Shown here piece by piece: positions 16,663 through 27,305 of a DNA stretch of 64,000 bases. The DNA comes from Actibacterium sp. MT2.3-13A (GTDB lineage: Bacteria; Pseudomonadota; Alphaproteobacteria; Rhodobacterales; Rhodobacteraceae). Every line of letters begins with the position of its first letter. Position 1 is the first letter of the stretch. The notes under the pieces were generated by a model. That model did not search any database. It was not told where the DNA came from and worked only from the letters and a program-made list of their open reading frames with translations. Position numbers and translations under genes: made by a program. The stretch covers positions 62,001 to 126,000 of the forward strand of contig NZ_JAGSOU010000003.1 of the NCBI RefSeq assembly GCF_018139985.1. Direction: 5' to 3'.

Positions 16663-17871
16663 TCAGGCAGCTTGATCGGCGCGGGAGAGCGCCGCGATGC
16701 CGGGGAGAACGCGCCCCTCCAGCCATTCCAGAAACGCTCCACCGGCGGTGGAGACATAGGTGAAGTCATCGGCCACGCCGGCCGTGTTCAGCGCCGCCAC
16801 AGTGTCGCCGCCGCCGGCGACCGAGACGCAGAGACCGGCGCGGGTCAGCTCGGCCGCGGTTTCGGCCAGCGCCATGGTGGACTGGTCGAAGGGCGGCACC
16901 TCGAACGCGCCGAGCGGCCCGTTCCACAGCACCGTCTGGACCCCGGCCAGAACGGCCTGGAACCGGGCGAGCGCGCGCGGGCCCGCGTCGAGGATCATCG
17001 CCTCCTCCGGGCATGCGTCCCAGGCCACGATGCGCTTGCGCGCGCCTTCCTTGAATTCCTTGGCCACCACCACGTCCTCGGGCAGCAGGATCGAGCAGCC
17101 CGATTGCGCGGCGAGTGCCTCGATCTCCCGCACGGTGTCCACCATGTCGGGCTCGTGCAGCGACCGGCCCATCGGCGCGCCGCGGGCGAAAAGGAAGGTG
17201 TTGGCCATGCCGCCGCCCACGATCACCGCGTCAAGCTTGCCCACCAGGTTTCTCAGCACCGGGATCTTGGTCGAGACCTTGGCGCCGCCGACGATGGCGA
17301 CCGAGGGGCGCCTCGGCGCCTCCAGCGCGCTTTTCAGCGCCGCCATTTCCTCCATCATCAGCGGGCCGGCGGCGGCGGGAAGGAACCCGGCGACCGCCGC
17401 GGTCGAGGCATGCGCGCGGTGGGCGCAGGAAAAGGCGTCGTTGACATAGATGTCGCCAAGCGCGGCGAACTGGCGGGCAAGGGCCGGGTCGTTGACCTCC
17501 TCGCCCTTGTTGTAGCGCACGTTCTCGCACAGCAGCGCCTCGCCGTCCTGCAGCGCATTGGCGTGATCCTCCGCCGCGCGGCCCGCCGAGACGTCGGAGA
17601 AGCGCACCGGCACACCCAGGTGCTCGGCCAGCGCCGGGCGCAGCTTGTCCACCGAAAGGGTGGGGTCGAGCGCCCCCTTGGGCCGGCCCATGTGGGTCAG
17701 GATGACCAGCCGCGCGCCCTGCGCGAGCAGCGGCCTCATCCCTGCGGCGAAGCGGGCGATGCGGGTCGCGTCGGCGACCTTTCCGTCGCGGACCGGCACG
17801 TTCAGGTCGGCGCGCACCAGCAGGCGCTTGCCCTTGACGTCAAGGTCGGTGATCGGGGTGATGCCCTCCAT
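16663..17871 (-). CDS. pgk: Phosphoglycerate kinase (CbbK)
   Basis: 402 residues, monomeric two-domain kinase that phosphorylates 3-phosphoglycerate. Motifs are [56 protein letters not shown] and the C-terminal [12 protein letters not shown]. The ATG at 17871 overlaps the GAPDH stop as TGATG. Length is normal. Confidence 0.96.
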   Translation of the reverse strand: MEGITPITDLDVKGKRLLVRADLNVPVRDGKVADATRIARFAAGMRPLLAQGARLVILTHMGRPKGALDPTLSVDKLRPALAEHLGVPVRFSDVSAGRAAEDHANALQDGEALLCENVRYNKGEEVNDPALARQFAALGDIYVNDAFSCAHRAHASTAAVAGFLPAAAGPLMMEEMAALKSALEAPRRPSVAIVGGAKVSTKIPVLRNLVGKLDAVIVGGGMANTFLFARGAPMGRSLHEPDMVDTVREIEALAAQSGCSILLPEDVVVAKEFKEGARKRIVAWDACPEEAMILDAGPRALARFQAVLAGVQTVLWNGPLGAFEVPPFDQSTMALAETAAELTRAGLCVSVAGGGDTVAALNTAGVADDFTYVSTAGGAFLEWLEGRVLPGIAALSRADQAA

Positions 17872-18866
17872 CACAGGCCCCCCATGTGCACGGCATTGTC
17901 GGCCATCCGGCAGGAAAAGCCCCATTCGTTGTCGTACCAGGCCAGCACCCGCACCAGCCCGTTCAGGACCTTGGTCTGATCGGCCGCGAAATTGCAGGAA
18001 TGGCTGTCGTGGTTGTAATCGACCGAGACCTTGGGCTCGGTCTCGTAGCTGACGATGCCCTTCATCGCGCCGTCCGCGGCCTCGGCCATCAGCGCGTTGA
18101 TCTCCTCGGCGGTGACGGATCTGGAGGGCTTGAAGGTCAGGTCCACCGCCGAGACATTCGGTGTCGGCACCCGGATCGCCGAGCCGTCGAGACGGCCGTT
18201 GAGTTCCGGCAGCACCTCGCCGATGGCCTTGGCCGCGCCGGTGGAGGTGGGGATCAGGCTCAGCGCCGCGGCGCGGGCGCGGTAGAGATCCTTGTGCCGG
18301 CGGTCCAGCGTCGGCTGGTCGCCGGTGTAGGAATGCACCGTGGTCATGAGGCCGCTTTCGATCCCGATCGCGTCGTTCAGAACCTTCGCCATGGGCGCGA
18401 GGCAGTTGGTGGTGCAGGAGCCGTTGGAGACGACCCTGTGCGCGGCGGTCAGCTTGTGGTGGTTCACGCCGTAGACCATGGTCAGGTCGGCGCCCGTGGC
18501 CGGGGCCGAGACCAGAACCTTGCCCGCGCCATGCGCCAGATGCACGCCCGCGGCTTCGCGCGAGTTGAACACGCCCGAGCATTCCAGGACGATGTCGCAG
18601 CCTTCCCAGTCCAGCTCCGTCGGGTCGTAGGTCGAGAACACCTTCATCGGGCCGCGGCCCACGTCCATGGTGTCGCCCGCGACCGTGATCTCGCCGGCAA
18701 ACCGGCCATGCACGCTGTCGTATTTCAGCAGGTGGGCGTTGGTCTCGATCGGGCCGGTGGCGTTGATCTTGACCACCTCGATGTCGCGGCGGCCCGACTC
18801 GATGATCGCGCTGAGCGTGCAGCGGCCGATGCGGCCCATGCCGTTGATGCCGACGCGGACGGTCAT
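17871..18866 (-). CDS. cbbG: Glyceraldehyde-3-phosphate dehydrogenase, type I (CbbG)
   Basis: 331 residues. Rossmann motif [13 protein letters not shown] at the N-terminus, and catalytic Cys near residue 152 in [12 protein letters not shown]. It reduces 1,3-bisphosphoglycerate in the Calvin cycle. The coenzyme cannot be assigned with certainty; [20 protein letters not shown] departs from the usual NAD-type ND motif. ATG 18866 overlaps the transketolase stop (ATGA); a longer frame to 19361 overlaps cbbT and is rejected. Confidence 0.95.
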   Translation of the reverse strand: MTVRVGINGMGRIGRCTLSAIIESGRRDIEVVKINATGPIETNAHLLKYDSVHGRFAGEITVAGDTMDVGRGPMKVFSTYDPTELDWEGCDIVLECSGVFNSREAAGVHLAHGAGKVLVSAPATGADLTMVYGVNHHKLTAAHRVVSNGSCTTNCLAPMAKVLNDAIGIESGLMTTVHSYTGDQPTLDRRHKDLYRARAAALSLIPTSTGAAKAIGEVLPELNGRLDGSAIRVPTPNVSAVDLTFKPSRSVTAEEINALMAEAADGAMKGIVSYETEPKVSVDYNHDSHSCNFAADQTKVLNGLVRVLAWYDNEWGFSCRMADNAVHMGGL

Positions 18867-20866
18867 TTCCGGCCTCCCTTCGCGGTCAGGGCGCGGGCGG
18901 CCCCGGCCACGGCCTCGGGCGTGATGCCGAAATGGTCGTAAAGCTCGTGTATCGGGGCCGAGGCGCCGAAGCTCGACATGCCCACGAAGGCGCTGTCGGC
19001 GCCCAGGATCGGCGCCCAGCCCTGTTCCACGGCCGCCTCGACGCCGACGCGCGGCGCAGCGCCCAGCACCGCGGCATGATAGGCCGCGTCCTGCTGCGCG
19101 AACAGCTCGAAGCAGGGGGCCGAGACCACGGCGGCGCGGATGCCGTCCTCGGCCAGCAGGTCGGCGGCCTTCACGGCGATCTCCACTTCGGAGCCGGTGG
19201 CGATCAGGGTCACGTCGCGCGCGCCCTCGGCCTCGCGCAGCACATAGGCACCCTTCGCGGTGAGGTTCTCGTCCACATGATCGGTGCGCAGGCAGGGCAG
19301 GTTCTGCCGGCTCAGCGCCAGGATGCTGGGGGTGCGGGTGGCGCCGGCGGCGATCTCCCACGCCTCGGCCGTTTCCACCACGTCGCAGGGGCGGAAGACG
19401 TTGACGTTCGGCATGGCGCGGAACGAGGCGAGATGCTCCACCGGCTGGTGGGTCGGGCCGTCCTCGCCCAGCCCGATGCTGTCATGGGTCATGACATAGG
19501 CCACCGGCACCTGCATCAGCGCCGATAGGCGGATCGCCGGGCGGCAGTAGTCGGTGAATACCAGGAAGGTGCCGCCATAGGGCACGAAGCCGCCATGCAG
19601 TGCGATGCCGTTCATCGCCGCGGCCATGCCGTGCTCGCGGATGCCGTAATGGATGTAGTGCCCGCCGTAATTCTCGCGCGTGACCGGGGCCATGGCGCCG
19701 GTGCGGGTGAGGTTGGAGCCGGTCAGGTCAGCCGAGCCGCCCACCAGGTTGGGCAGGGTGTCGTAGATCACCTCCAGGGCCATGGCGCTGGCCTTGCGGG
19801 TGGCGACCTTGGGCGCCTCCTCCGAGAGCTTTGCCTTGTAGGCGCGGATGGCGCCGGCCAGCGCGTTCTTGTCGGCGGCGGCGAGCGAGGCGTCGAAGGC
19901 CCCGGCCAGCGGCGAGGCCGCCAGACGCGCCTCCCAGGCCTGGCGCGCGGCCTGGCCGCGCCGGGCCACGGCCCGCCACGCGGCGCGGGCCTCCTCGGGC
20001 AGTTCGAAGGGCGGGTGGTGCCATCCCAGCGCGGCCCGCGTGGCGGCGATCTCCTCGGCGCCCAGCGGCGCGCCGTGGGTGGCGGCGGTGCCCTGCTTGG
20101 TCGGCGCGCCATAGCCGATCACCGTGCGGCAGGCGATCAGCGAGGGGCGCGGATCCTGCCGCGCGGCCGCGATCGCGGCGGCCACCGCCTCGTTGTCGTG
20201 GCCGTCCACCGCCTGAACATGCCAGCCGCAGGCGGCGAAGCGCGCCTTCTGGTCGGTGGAGGTCGACAGCTCGGTCGAGCCGTCGATGGTGATCTGGTTG
20301 TCGTCCCACAGCACGATCATCCGGCCCAGCCGCATGTGGCCGGCCATGTCGGCGGCCTCGTGGCTGATGCCCTCCATCAGGCAGCCGTCGCCGGCGACGA
20401 CATAGGTGTAGTGATCGACCAGATCGTCGCCGAAACGGGCGTTGTGCATCCGCTCGGCCAGCGCCATGCCCACGGCGGTGGCGATGCCCTGTCCCAGCGG
20501 GCCGGTGGTGGTCTCGATCCCCTCGGCATGGCCGTATTCGGGGTGGCCCGCGGTGCGGAATCCCATCTGCCGGAAATTCCTGACCTGCTCGATATCCATG
20601 TCGGCGAAGCCGAGCATGTGGTTGATCGCGTAGATCAGCATCGAGCCATGCCCCGCCGACAGCACGAAGCGGTCGCGGTCGGGCCAGTTGGGCGACGATG
20701 GATCGATGGCGAGGAAGCGGTTGTAGAGGACGGCGGCCACGTCGGCCATGCCCATCGGCATGCCCGGATGGCCGGATTTCGCGGCCTCCACGGCATCCAT
20801 GGCGAGCGCCCGGATGGCGTTGGCCATGATCGGCTCGGCGGCGGTGTTGACGGTCATCTGGTTCAT
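18863..20866 (-). CDS. cbbT: Transketolase (CbbT)
   Basis: 667-residue thiamine diphosphate enzyme transferring two-carbon ketol units in RuBP regeneration. The TPP/metal motif [18 protein letters not shown] is near residue 155, and the second domain holds [14 protein letters not shown] and the pyrimidine-binding [14 protein letters not shown]. The ATG at 20866 ([11 protein letters not shown]) has GGAG seven bases before it. The upstream extension to 21268 overlaps cbbP and is rejected. Confidence 0.95.
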   Translation of the reverse strand: MNQMTVNTAAEPIMANAIRALAMDAVEAAKSGHPGMPMGMADVAAVLYNRFLAIDPSSPNWPDRDRFVLSAGHGSMLIYAINHMLGFADMDIEQVRNFRQMGFRTAGHPEYGHAEGIETTTGPLGQGIATAVGMALAERMHNARFGDDLVDHYTYVVAGDGCLMEGISHEAADMAGHMRLGRMIVLWDDNQITIDGSTELSTSTDQKARFAACGWHVQAVDGHDNEAVAAAIAAARQDPRPSLIACRTVIGYGAPTKQGTAATHGAPLGAEEIAATRAALGWHHPPFELPEEARAAWRAVARRGQAARQAWEARLAASPLAGAFDASLAAADKNALAGAIRAYKAKLSEEAPKVATRKASAMALEVIYDTLPNLVGGSADLTGSNLTRTGAMAPVTRENYGGHYIHYGIREHGMAAAMNGIALHGGFVPYGGTFLVFTDYCRPAIRLSALMQVPVAYVMTHDSIGLGEDGPTHQPVEHLASFRAMPNVNVFRPCDVVETAEAWEIAAGATRTPSILALSRQNLPCLRTDHVDENLTAKGAYVLREAEGARDVTLIATGSEVEIAVKAADLLAEDGIRAAVVSAPCFELFAQQDAAYHAAVLGAAPRVGVEAAVEQGWAPILGADSAFVGMSSFGASAPIHELYDHFGITPEAVAGAARALTAKGGRK

Positions 20867-20877
20867 CTCGGGACTCC

Positions 20878-21750
20878 TCAGGCGCGTTTGGATTCGCTGA
20901 CCAGCCGGTCGATCATCGGGGTGAAGATCAGCTGCATGGCGAGGTCGAGCTTGCCGCCCGGAATGACGATCGAATTCGCCCGGCTCATCCAGCTGTCGTG
21001 GATCATCGAGGTCAGGTAGGGGAAGTCGATCCCGCGCGGGTTGGCGAAGCGGATCACCACAAGGCTTTCGTCGGCGGTTGGAATCCAGCGTGCCACGAAG
21101 GGGTTGGATGTGTCCACCACCGGCACGCGCTGGAAATTCACGTCGGTCTGGGTGAATTGCGGGGTGATGCAATGCACATAGGCATGCATCCGGCGCAGGA
21201 TCACGTCGGTCACGGCTTCGGTGGTGTAGCCGCGCTTTTCCTTGTCGCGGTGGATCTTCTGGATCCATTCCAGGTTGATCACCGGCACCACGCCGATCTT
21301 GAGGTCGGCATATCGGGCGATGTTCACCTCGTCGTTGACCACCGCGCCGTGCAGCCCCTCGTAGAACAGCAGGTCCGAGCCCTCCTCGAAGGGCGCCCAG
21401 CCGGTGAATTCACCCGGCGGCACGCCGTAGCGGTCGGCCTCGTCGGCGTCGTGCACATAGTGGCGGGTGCGGCCGCGGCCGGTCTCGCCATATTCGAGGA
21501 AAACCCGCTCCAGCTCGACCAGCTCGTTGGCGTCATAGCTGAAATGGCTGAAGCCGGGATCGCCCTCGGCATAGCGCCGCTCCAGCTCGGCCTTCATGTC
21601 GGCGCGGTTGTAGCGGTGGAAGGCGTCGCCCTCGATCGACACCGCCTTGACCCCTTCGCGGCGGAAGATCTGGTCGAAGGTGTGCTTGACCGTCGAGGTG
21701 CCGGCCCCCGAAGAGCCGGTGACCGAGATGATCGGGTGCTTCTTGCTCAT
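20878..21750 (-). CDS. cbbP: Phosphoribulokinase (CbbP)
   Basis: 290 residues, bacterial-type PRK that makes RuBP from ribulose-5-phosphate and ATP. The nucleotide-binding loop is [13 protein letters not shown] (residues about 8-20), followed by the substrate residues in [11 protein letters not shown] and the catalytic region [12 protein letters not shown]. The length matches the proteobacterial (octameric, NADH-activated) class. It lies 20 bases after cbbF. Confidence 0.96.
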   Translation of the reverse strand: MSKKHPIISVTGSSGAGTSTVKHTFDQIFRREGVKAVSIEGDAFHRYNRADMKAELERRYAEGDPGFSHFSYDANELVELERVFLEYGETGRGRTRHYVHDADEADRYGVPPGEFTGWAPFEEGSDLLFYEGLHGAVVNDEVNIARYADLKIGVVPVINLEWIQKIHRDKEKRGYTTEAVTDVILRRMHAYVHCITPQFTQTDVNFQRVPVVDTSNPFVARWIPTADESLVVIRFANPRGIDFPYLTSMIHDSWMSRANSIVIPGGKLDLAMQLIFTPMIDRLVSESKRA

Positions 21751-21770
21751 TGCGAACCGCCTTTCGGGCG

Positions 21771-22778
21771 TCAGGCGCGGAACAGGCCGCGCTTGCCGAA
21801 GAGGGCGGAAACCTCGCTCTCGGGCAGGTCGTGATAGGTGGCGACGCGGGCGACCTTCTCGGCCGAGCCGAAGACGAAGGGTGTGCGCTGGTGCAGCCGG
21901 GTCGCGGCCTGGCCCAGGATCTGGTCCTGCCCGTCGGTGGCCATGCCGCCGGCCTGCTCGATCACGAAGGCGATGGGCGCGCATTCATAGACCATGCGCA
22001 GCCGGCCCTTCTCATATCCCTTGCGCTTGTCGCCGGGGTAGAGGAACACGCCGCCGCGGCTGAGGATGCGGTGGGTCTCGGCCACCAGCGAGGCCACCCA
22101 GCGCATGTTGAAATCCTTGTCGCGGGGGCCTTCGGCGCCGGCGATGCAGTCGTCGATATAGGCGCGGATCGGGTTCGGCCAGTGGCGGTAGTTCGAGGCG
22201 TTGATCGCGAACTCATGCGAGGTGGCGGGCACCTTCACCGCGGCATTGATCAGCACGAACTGGCGGCTGTCGGGGTCCAGCAGATATTCCTGCGTGCCGG
22301 CGCCGAAGGTGACCACCAGCATGGTCTGGGGGCCGTAGATGATATAGCCGCCGGCGATCTGCTCCGAGGCCGGGCGCAGCACGCTCTCGTCGCCGCCCGC
22401 CTTGGCCTGGAACACCGAGAAGATGGTGCCGATGGAGACGTTGACGTCGATGTTGGACGAGCCGTCCAGCGGGTCGATGGCCAGCGCGTAGGCGCCCGCG
22501 GGGTCGAGTTCGACCACCTCTTCCTGCTCTTCCGAGGCATACCAGCGCACGCCGGCCGATTTCAGCCGCGCGGCGAAGGCGTCGTCGGCGATGATGTCCA
22601 GCGCCTTCTGGCCGTCGCCGCCGGTGTTCACGCCGACCTCCTCGCCCAGGGCCGCGCCGAGCGGGCCGCGCTGGATCGTGTGCGCCAACTGCGCGCCGAC
22701 CTCGCAGAGCGCCGCCATCAGGGGGCGCAGGGGGGCGGGAATGTGTTCCATGTCCCGGATCGGTTGCTCGCTCGTCAT
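21771..22778 (-). CDS. cbbF: Fructose-1,6-bisphosphatase class I (CbbF)
   Basis: 335-residue metal-dependent phosphatase, first gene of the cbb operon. The metal-binding motif [20 protein letters not shown] lies near residues 110-129, with [19 protein letters not shown] further on. In the Calvin cycle it acts on fructose- and often sedoheptulose-bisphosphate. ATG 22778 with GGGAGGAA upstream; divergent from cbbR across 105 bases. Confidence 0.95.
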   Translation of the reverse strand: MTSEQPIRDMEHIPAPLRPLMAALCEVGAQLAHTIQRGPLGAALGEEVGVNTGGDGQKALDIIADDAFAARLKSAGVRWYASEEQEEVVELDPAGAYALAIDPLDGSSNIDVNVSIGTIFSVFQAKAGGDESVLRPASEQIAGGYIIYGPQTMLVVTFGAGTQEYLLDPDSRQFVLINAAVKVPATSHEFAINASNYRHWPNPIRAYIDDCIAGAEGPRDKDFNMRWVASLVAETHRILSRGGVFLYPGDKRKGYEKGRLRMVYECAPIAFVIEQAGGMATDGQDQILGQAATRLHQRTPFVFGSAEKVARVATYHDLPESEVSALFGKRGLFRA

Positions 22779-22824
22779 TCGTTCCTCCCGATTCTGGCGG
22801 CAGACCGCGCGTTGCCGTTGCTAT

Positions 22825-22879
22825 TTCAGGAAATCATCGAATATAAAATTTAAAATGCTCAAAGCCGAATTCAGGAAAA
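22825..22879. promoter_or_regulatory. cbbF-cbbR divergent control region with TTCAGGAAA direct repeat
   Basis: In an AT-rich 105-base gap, TTCAGGAAAT (22825-22834) and TTCAGGAAAA (22870-22879) form a direct repeat with 45-base periodicity. The AT-rich stretch ATATAAAATTTAAAAT lies between them. LysR-type regulators bind such paired sites beside the divergent promoter they control, so this is the likely CbbR site. Confidence 0.5.
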
Positions 22880-22883
22880 TTTA

Positions 22884-23804
22884 ATGCCCAGGCCAGAAGC
22901 CGTTACTTTCAAGCAGTTACGCGCGCTTTCCGCAGTCGCGTCCTGCGGCACTATGACCGCGGCCGCGGAAATCATCGGGCTGACCCCGCCGGCGGTGCAC
23001 ACGCAACTGCGCCAGCTGGAACAGAATTTCGGCTGCAAGCTGCTGAGCCGCGGGCGCGGCGGGGGCACGGCGCTGACGCTTCAGGGCGAAGCGGTGCTGA
23101 CCGCCGCGCGCAAGATGGAGGCTGCGCTTTCGGCCTGCGCGGAGCGGGTGCGCGCGCTGAACGAGGGCCGCGAGGGCCTCGTCAATCTCGGCGTCGTCTC
23201 CACCGGCAAGTATTTCGCCCCGGCGCTGGTGGCGCGGCTGCAGCGGTCCTATCCCGAGATCGAGGTGCTGCTGAAGGTGGGCAACCGCGACTCGGTGCTG
23301 GCCTGGCTGGAGGACGCGACGGTGGACATGGCGATCATGGGCCGCCCGCCGCGCCTGCCGGGGGTGGTCTCCACCGCGCTGGGCGCGCATCCGCATGTGC
23401 TGATCGCGCCGCCCGACCATCCGCTCGCCGGCCGCGAGGAACTGTTCGCGGAGGACCTGGTGAACGAGACCTACATCGCCCGCGAGCAGGGCTCGGGCAC
23501 GCGCATCCTGATGGACCGCTTTCTCGACCGGCTGGGCGAGGGGCGGCCCTATCCGTCGATCGAGCTGAGCTCGAACGAGACGATCAAGCAGGCGGTGATC
23601 GCCGGGCTGGGGCTGGCGCTGATCTCGCGCCACACGGTCACGGACGAGTTGCGCGGCGGCCGGCTGATCGAGCTGCCGGTGCGCGGCCTGCCCATTGTGC
23701 GGCAATGGTACATGGTCCATCGCAACGACCTGCCGATGGACGCGGCGAGCCGCAACATCCACGATTTCATCTCCGGGCTCGACGGCGCCTTCCTGCCGCG
23801 CTGA
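22884..23804 (+). CDS. cbbR: CbbR, LysR-type activator of the cbb operon
   Basis: 306 residues. N-terminal LysR helix-turn-helix (FKQLRALSAVASCGTMTAAAEIIGLTPPAVHTQL), then a periplasmic-binding-like effector domain (VNLGVVSTGKYFAPALVARL ... MGRPPRLP) typical of CbbR, which senses Calvin-cycle metabolites such as RuBP. ATG 22884 is AT-context and lacks a clear ribosome site. It diverges from cbbF, the classical position. Confidence 0.93.
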   Translation: MPRPEAVTFKQLRALSAVASCGTMTAAAEIIGLTPPAVHTQLRQLEQNFGCKLLSRGRGGGTALTLQGEAVLTAARKMEAALSACAERVRALNEGREGLVNLGVVSTGKYFAPALVARLQRSYPEIEVLLKVGNRDSVLAWLEDATVDMAIMGRPPRLPGVVSTALGAHPHVLIAPPDHPLAGREELFAEDLVNETYIAREQGSGTRILMDRFLDRLGEGRPYPSIELSSNETIKQAVIAGLGLALISRHTVTDELRGGRLIELPVRGLPIVRQWYMVHRNDLPMDAASRNIHDFISGLDGAFLPR

Positions 23805-23822
23805 GGCCGGCCGGTCCGCGCC

Positions 23823-24713
23823 TCAGGCGCGCGCCTCGGCCAGCCGCCGTGCCTCGGCGATCAGGGCGTCCAGAACGGGCGGGAAGGGCTCGCGGTGCGG
23901 GGCGACCAGCCCGACCTGATGCGCCGCCTTCGGATCGGTGATCGGCACCGCGCGCAGCTCGTCCGCGCCGAGGAACAGCTGCGCCGTCTTCATCGGCAGT
24001 ACAGTCGCCCAGTCGCCGCTCTGGAGATGGCTGACGAGCGCGATGACCGAGTTCGATTCCAGCCGCGGCGCGGGCTGCGCGCCGGCCTCGGCCATGTGCT
24101 GGTTGACGATCCGGCGGTTCTGCATGTCCGGCGTCAGCAGGCACAGCGGCAGCGCCGCCAGCTCCGCCCAGCCGACCGAGGCGCGCCCGGCCAGCGGGTG
24201 ATCGGCGCGCAGCACCAGGTTGTAGTGCTCGTGATACAGGGGGACCGTCGTCACCCGGCCCAGCGGCTCGTTGTCGAGATAGGTGATGCCGGCGTCGATG
24301 CGGTGGTTTTCGAGCTGGGTCAGGATCTCGTCGGAATTGCGCGAGGTGACGGTGAAATGCAGCCCCGCGTGGCGCGCGCTGAGCGGCGTGGTCAGTTCCG
24401 CCACCATCGCCAGCGCGGTCGGGATCACCCCGATCCGCAGATTGCCCGACAGCCCCTGTTTCACCGCGCGCATCTCCTCGCGCAGGGTGCGCGCGTCGCC
24501 GGTGATCCGGCGCGCCCATTCCAGCACGCGCTGACCCTCGGGCGTCAGCCCGCGAAAGCGCGAGCCGCGCCAGACCAGCATGACCCCCAGCTGATCCTCA
24601 AGCTGCTTGATCGCCGCCGACAGCGTCGGCTGGGTCACGCCGCAGCTTTCGGCGGCGCGGCCGAAATGCTCCTCGGTGGCGAGGGCGATGAACATCTCTA
24701 GCTTGTCGATCAT
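23823..24713 (-). CDS. LysR-family transcriptional regulator
   Basis: 296 residues: winged HTH IDKLEMFIALATEEHFGRAAESCGVTQPTLSAAI-type at the N-terminus, then a LysR substrate domain (GNLRIGVIPTALAMVAELTTPL). Start ATG 24713 is favoured over 24722 because AAGGA lies eight bases before it. It converges on cbbR with 18 bases between and diverges from a second LysR gene. Proteins of this type are sometimes found beside formate dehydrogenase genes, but no such genes are here, so the target is unknown. Confidence 0.85.
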   Translation of the reverse strand: MIDKLEMFIALATEEHFGRAAESCGVTQPTLSAAIKQLEDQLGVMLVWRGSRFRGLTPEGQRVLEWARRITGDARTLREEMRAVKQGLSGNLRIGVIPTALAMVAELTTPLSARHAGLHFTVTSRNSDEILTQLENHRIDAGITYLDNEPLGRVTTVPLYHEHYNLVLRADHPLAGRASVGWAELAALPLCLLTPDMQNRRIVNQHMAEAGAQPAPRLESNSVIALVSHLQSGDWATVLPMKTAQLFLGADELRAVPITDPKAAHQVGLVAPHREPFPPVLDALIAEARRLAEARA

Positions 24714-24729
24714 GGCGGCCATCCTTGCA

Positions 24730-24753
24730 CCCTTTCCCGGCGCAGGGAAAGGG
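24730..24753. promoter_or_regulatory. Perfect inverted repeat between two divergent LysR genes
   Basis: CCCTTTCCC (24730-24738) and GGGAAAGGG (24745-24753) pair without mismatch around GGCGCA. It lies 17 bases upstream of the leftward LysR start and 63 bases upstream of the rightward one. It could be a shared operator or a hairpin in the 5' leader of the leftward gene. Confidence 0.5.
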
Positions 24754-24815
24754 CGGCGTTGCCCGCGGCTATATGCGGAAACCAGAATGAAATTGATCGC
24801 GAGGCCCGGTGTGCT

Positions 24816-25733
24816 ATGCGTGAACGCATGGATTGGCGCGCCGTGACATTCGACTGGAACCGGGCCCGGGCCTTTCTCGTCACCGCCGAGGAGGGCTCGT
24901 TGTCGGCCGCCGCGCGGGCGCTGGGGCTGGCGCAGCCGACGCTCGGCCGACAGGTGGCCGCGCTGGAGGAGGAACTCGGCGTCGCCCTGTTCGAGCGCGC
25001 CGGCCGCGGCCTGACCCTGACGCCCACCGGGCTGGAACTGTTGGAGCATGTCCGGCGCATGGGCGAGGCCGCGGGGCGCGTCTCGCTGGCCGCGACCGGC
25101 CATTCGCAGCAGATCGAGGGCTCGGTCACCATCAGCGCGGGCGAGGCCTATGCCGCCTTCCTGCTGCCGCCGATCCTGTCGCGGCTGCGCCTCTCGCATC
25201 CCGGCATAAGGGTCGAGATCGTGGCCTCCAACACGGTCAGCGACCTGCGCCGGCGCGAGGCCGATATCGCCATCCGCAACGCCCGCCCCGCCGATCCCGA
25301 ACTGATCGCGCGCAGGATGGGCGACGACGCGGCCCGGCTCTATGCCGCGCCGGCCTATCTCGACCGGCTTGGCCCGTTGCGCGGCCCCGGCGACCTGGCG
25401 CGGGCCGATTTCATCGGGTTCGACGAGGGCGGCGCGCTGCGCGAGGCGCTGAACGCGCTGGGGCTGGGCCTGGCGCGCGACAATTTCACGGTGCTGAGCG
25501 GCAGTCACCTGGTGCAGTGGGAATGCGTCCGGCGGGGGCTGGGCATCGGCGTGATGCCGGCCGCGATCGGCGATGCCGACCCCCTGGTGCGCCGGGTCCT
25601 GCCCGATCTGCCGCCGATCCCCTTTCCGGTCTGGCTGACCGCACACCGCGAGTTGCACAGCAGCCGAAGGATCCGGCTGGTCTTCGACCTGCTGGCCGAG
25701 GCCCTGGCGGACCTCCCGGAGACCGGGGCGTGA
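24816..25733 (+). CDS. LysR-family regulator coupled to a DASS transporter
   Basis: About 305 residues. HTH FDWNRARAFLVTAEEGSLSA-type followed by the effector domain (GSVTISAGEAYAAFLLPPIL ... DIAIRNARPADPELIARRMG), like the GcvA/VtlR-related group. ATG 24816 is used; 24828 (MDWRAVTF) is also possible. Its stop overlaps the GTG start of the transporter, so it probably senses the transported anion or controls that gene. Divergent from the other LysR gene. Confidence 0.82.
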   Translation: MRERMDWRAVTFDWNRARAFLVTAEEGSLSAAARALGLAQPTLGRQVAALEEELGVALFERAGRGLTLTPTGLELLEHVRRMGEAAGRVSLAATGHSQQIEGSVTISAGEAYAAFLLPPILSRLRLSHPGIRVEIVASNTVSDLRRREADIAIRNARPADPELIARRMGDDAARLYAAPAYLDRLGPLRGPGDLARADFIGFDEGGALREALNALGLGLARDNFTVLSGSHLVQWECVRRGLGIGVMPAAIGDADPLVRRVLPDLPPIPFPVWLTAHRELHSSRRIRLVFDLLAEALADLPETGA

Positions 25734-27130
25734 CGCGGCGGCGGTTGAGCGGCGCGCCCATGGCGCTGATGGCGGGGATGCTGTGCCTCGCGCTGCCCCT
25801 GATCGTGCCGCCGCCCGCCGGCCTGCCGGAGCCGGCCTGGCGCGCCGCGGGGCTGGCCCTGCTGATGGCGCTCTGGTGGCTGACCGAGGCGCTGCCGCTG
25901 GCAGCGACGGCGCTGGTGCCGCTGGCGCTGGCGCCGCTTCTCGGCCTTGCGGGGCTTGACACTGTGGCGCCGGCCTACAGCCATCCGCTGGTCGTGCTGT
26001 TCCTGGGCGGCTTCCTTCTGGCCAGGGCGATCGAGCGCTGGGGGCTGCACCGCAGGGTCGCCTTCGCCCTGCTCGGCCTGGCCGGCGACCGTCCGGGCCG
26101 GGTGCTGGCGGCGATGATGGCGGCCACGGCCTTTCTCAGCCTGTGGATCAGCAACACCGCCGCGGCGATGGTGATGGCCCCCATCGCCGCCGGGATCGCC
26201 GACACCCAGGCCCGTGCCGGGCGGTTTCCCGCGGCGCTGATGCTGGGGGTGGCGTTCTCGGCCACGATCGGGGGCATGGGCACGCTGATCGGCACGCCCC
26301 CCAACGCGATCTTCGCCGCCTACATGAGCCGCGCCCACGGCATCGAGATCGGCTTCGCGCGTTGGGCGATGGCGGCGCTGCCGGTGGCGGCGGTGCTGCT
26401 GGTGGCGGCCTGGGCGGTGCTGGCCCGCGTGACGCCCGGACTGGGCGAGGGGCGGCTCGCGCCGCGCCAGGACGCGGCGCCGGGGCCGATGGGCCCGGCC
26501 GAGCGGAGAGTGGCGCTGCTGGCCGGGCTGACGGCACTGGCCTGGATCGCCCGGCCGCTGCTGAACGGGCTGTTTCCCGGCCTCGGTCTCAGCGATGCCG
26601 GGATCGCGGTGCTGGCCGCGCTGGCGCTGTTCGTGCTGCCCTCGGGGCAGGGCGGGCGGCTGCTGGACTGGAGCCACGCCGCGACGCTGCGCTGGGATGT
26701 GCTGATCCTGTTTGGCGGCGGGCTGGCGCTGGCCGGGCTGCTGGAGGGCAGCGGGCTTGCCGGCTGGATCGGCCAGCGGGCCGCCACCTTGCAGGGGCTT
26801 TCGCTGCCGCTGCTCATCGCCGTCATGGCGGCGCTGATCGTGCTGGTGGGGGAGCTGGCCAGCAACACCGCGATGGCCTCGATCTTCCTGCCGATCGCCG
26901 GCGCGGCGGCGCTCACGCTGGGGGCCGATCCGGTGGCCTTCCTGCTGCCGGTGGCGCTGGCCGCCTCGCTGGGCTTCATGCTGCCGGTGGCCACGCCGCC
27001 GAACGCCATCGTGTTCGGGCACAAGGCGGTGGGCCGCGCCGACATGCTGCGCGCGGGCGCGCTACTCGATCTCATCGGCATCGCGGTCGCGGTCGCCGGC
27101 GGCGTGCTGCTCGGGCCCTATCTGGGCTGA
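25730..27130 (+). CDS. DASS/SLC13-family anion:sodium symporter
   Basis: 466 residues, hydrophobic throughout with roughly 11-12 membrane segments. The two family signatures are present, one in each half: SNTAAAMVM (about residue 137) with GGMGTLIGTPPNAIF, and ASNTAMASIFLP with PVATPPNAIVF. SNT motifs bind sodium and the carboxylate, sulfate or phosphate substrate. Start is GTG 25730 overlapping the LysR stop (GTGA), with ATG 25760 as an alternative. The substrate (dicarboxylate or sulfate) cannot be read from the sequence. Confidence 0.85.
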   Translation: MTRRRLSGAPMALMAGMLCLALPLIVPPPAGLPEPAWRAAGLALLMALWWLTEALPLAATALVPLALAPLLGLAGLDTVAPAYSHPLVVLFLGGFLLARAIERWGLHRRVAFALLGLAGDRPGRVLAAMMAATAFLSLWISNTAAAMVMAPIAAGIADTQARAGRFPAALMLGVAFSATIGGMGTLIGTPPNAIFAAYMSRAHGIEIGFARWAMAALPVAAVLLVAAWAVLARVTPGLGEGRLAPRQDAAPGPMGPAERRVALLAGLTALAWIARPLLNGLFPGLGLSDAGIAVLAALALFVLPSGQGGRLLDWSHAATLRWDVLILFGGGLALAGLLEGSGLAGWIGQRAATLQGLSLPLLIAVMAALIVLVGELASNTAMASIFLPIAGAAALTLGADPVAFLLPVALAASLGFMLPVATPPNAIVFGHKAVGRADMLRAGALLDLIGIAVAVAGGVLLGPYLG

Positions 27131-27155
27131 GAACTCCGCCGCTCCCTGTCCGGGC

Positions 27156-27173
27156 GGGCGGTCCGGGCCGCCC
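27156..27173 (+). terminator. Weak GC hairpin after the DASS transporter
   Basis: GGGCGG (27156-27161) pairs with CCGCCC (27168-27173) around TCCGGG, 26 bases after the stop. The stem is six base pairs with no T-run, so termination is uncertain. Confidence 0.3.
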
Positions 27174-27275
27174 ACCCCATCCCAATTCCAAATACCGCCG
27201 CCCGCCGCCGCGTCACATGCCGCGGCGCTTGTGAATCGGCATGGCATCGCGTAAAAAAATCGCATAGCAGTATCA

Positions 27276-27294
27276 AATTCTGCATAGTAGAACT
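27276..27294. promoter_or_regulatory. IclR-type operator, site 1 (TRAP operon)
   Basis: AATTCTGCATAGTAGAACT, an AATTC-N9-GAACT dyad 11 bases upstream of dctP. Ten of its first ten bases, and the dyad layout, recur at 31162-31180 before the CoA operon. A related GCATAGCAGTA lies just upstream (27262-27272). It sits over the expected transcription start, so a bound protein would repress. Confidence 0.6.
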
Positions 27295-27305
27295 GGGAGG
27301 AGTTC

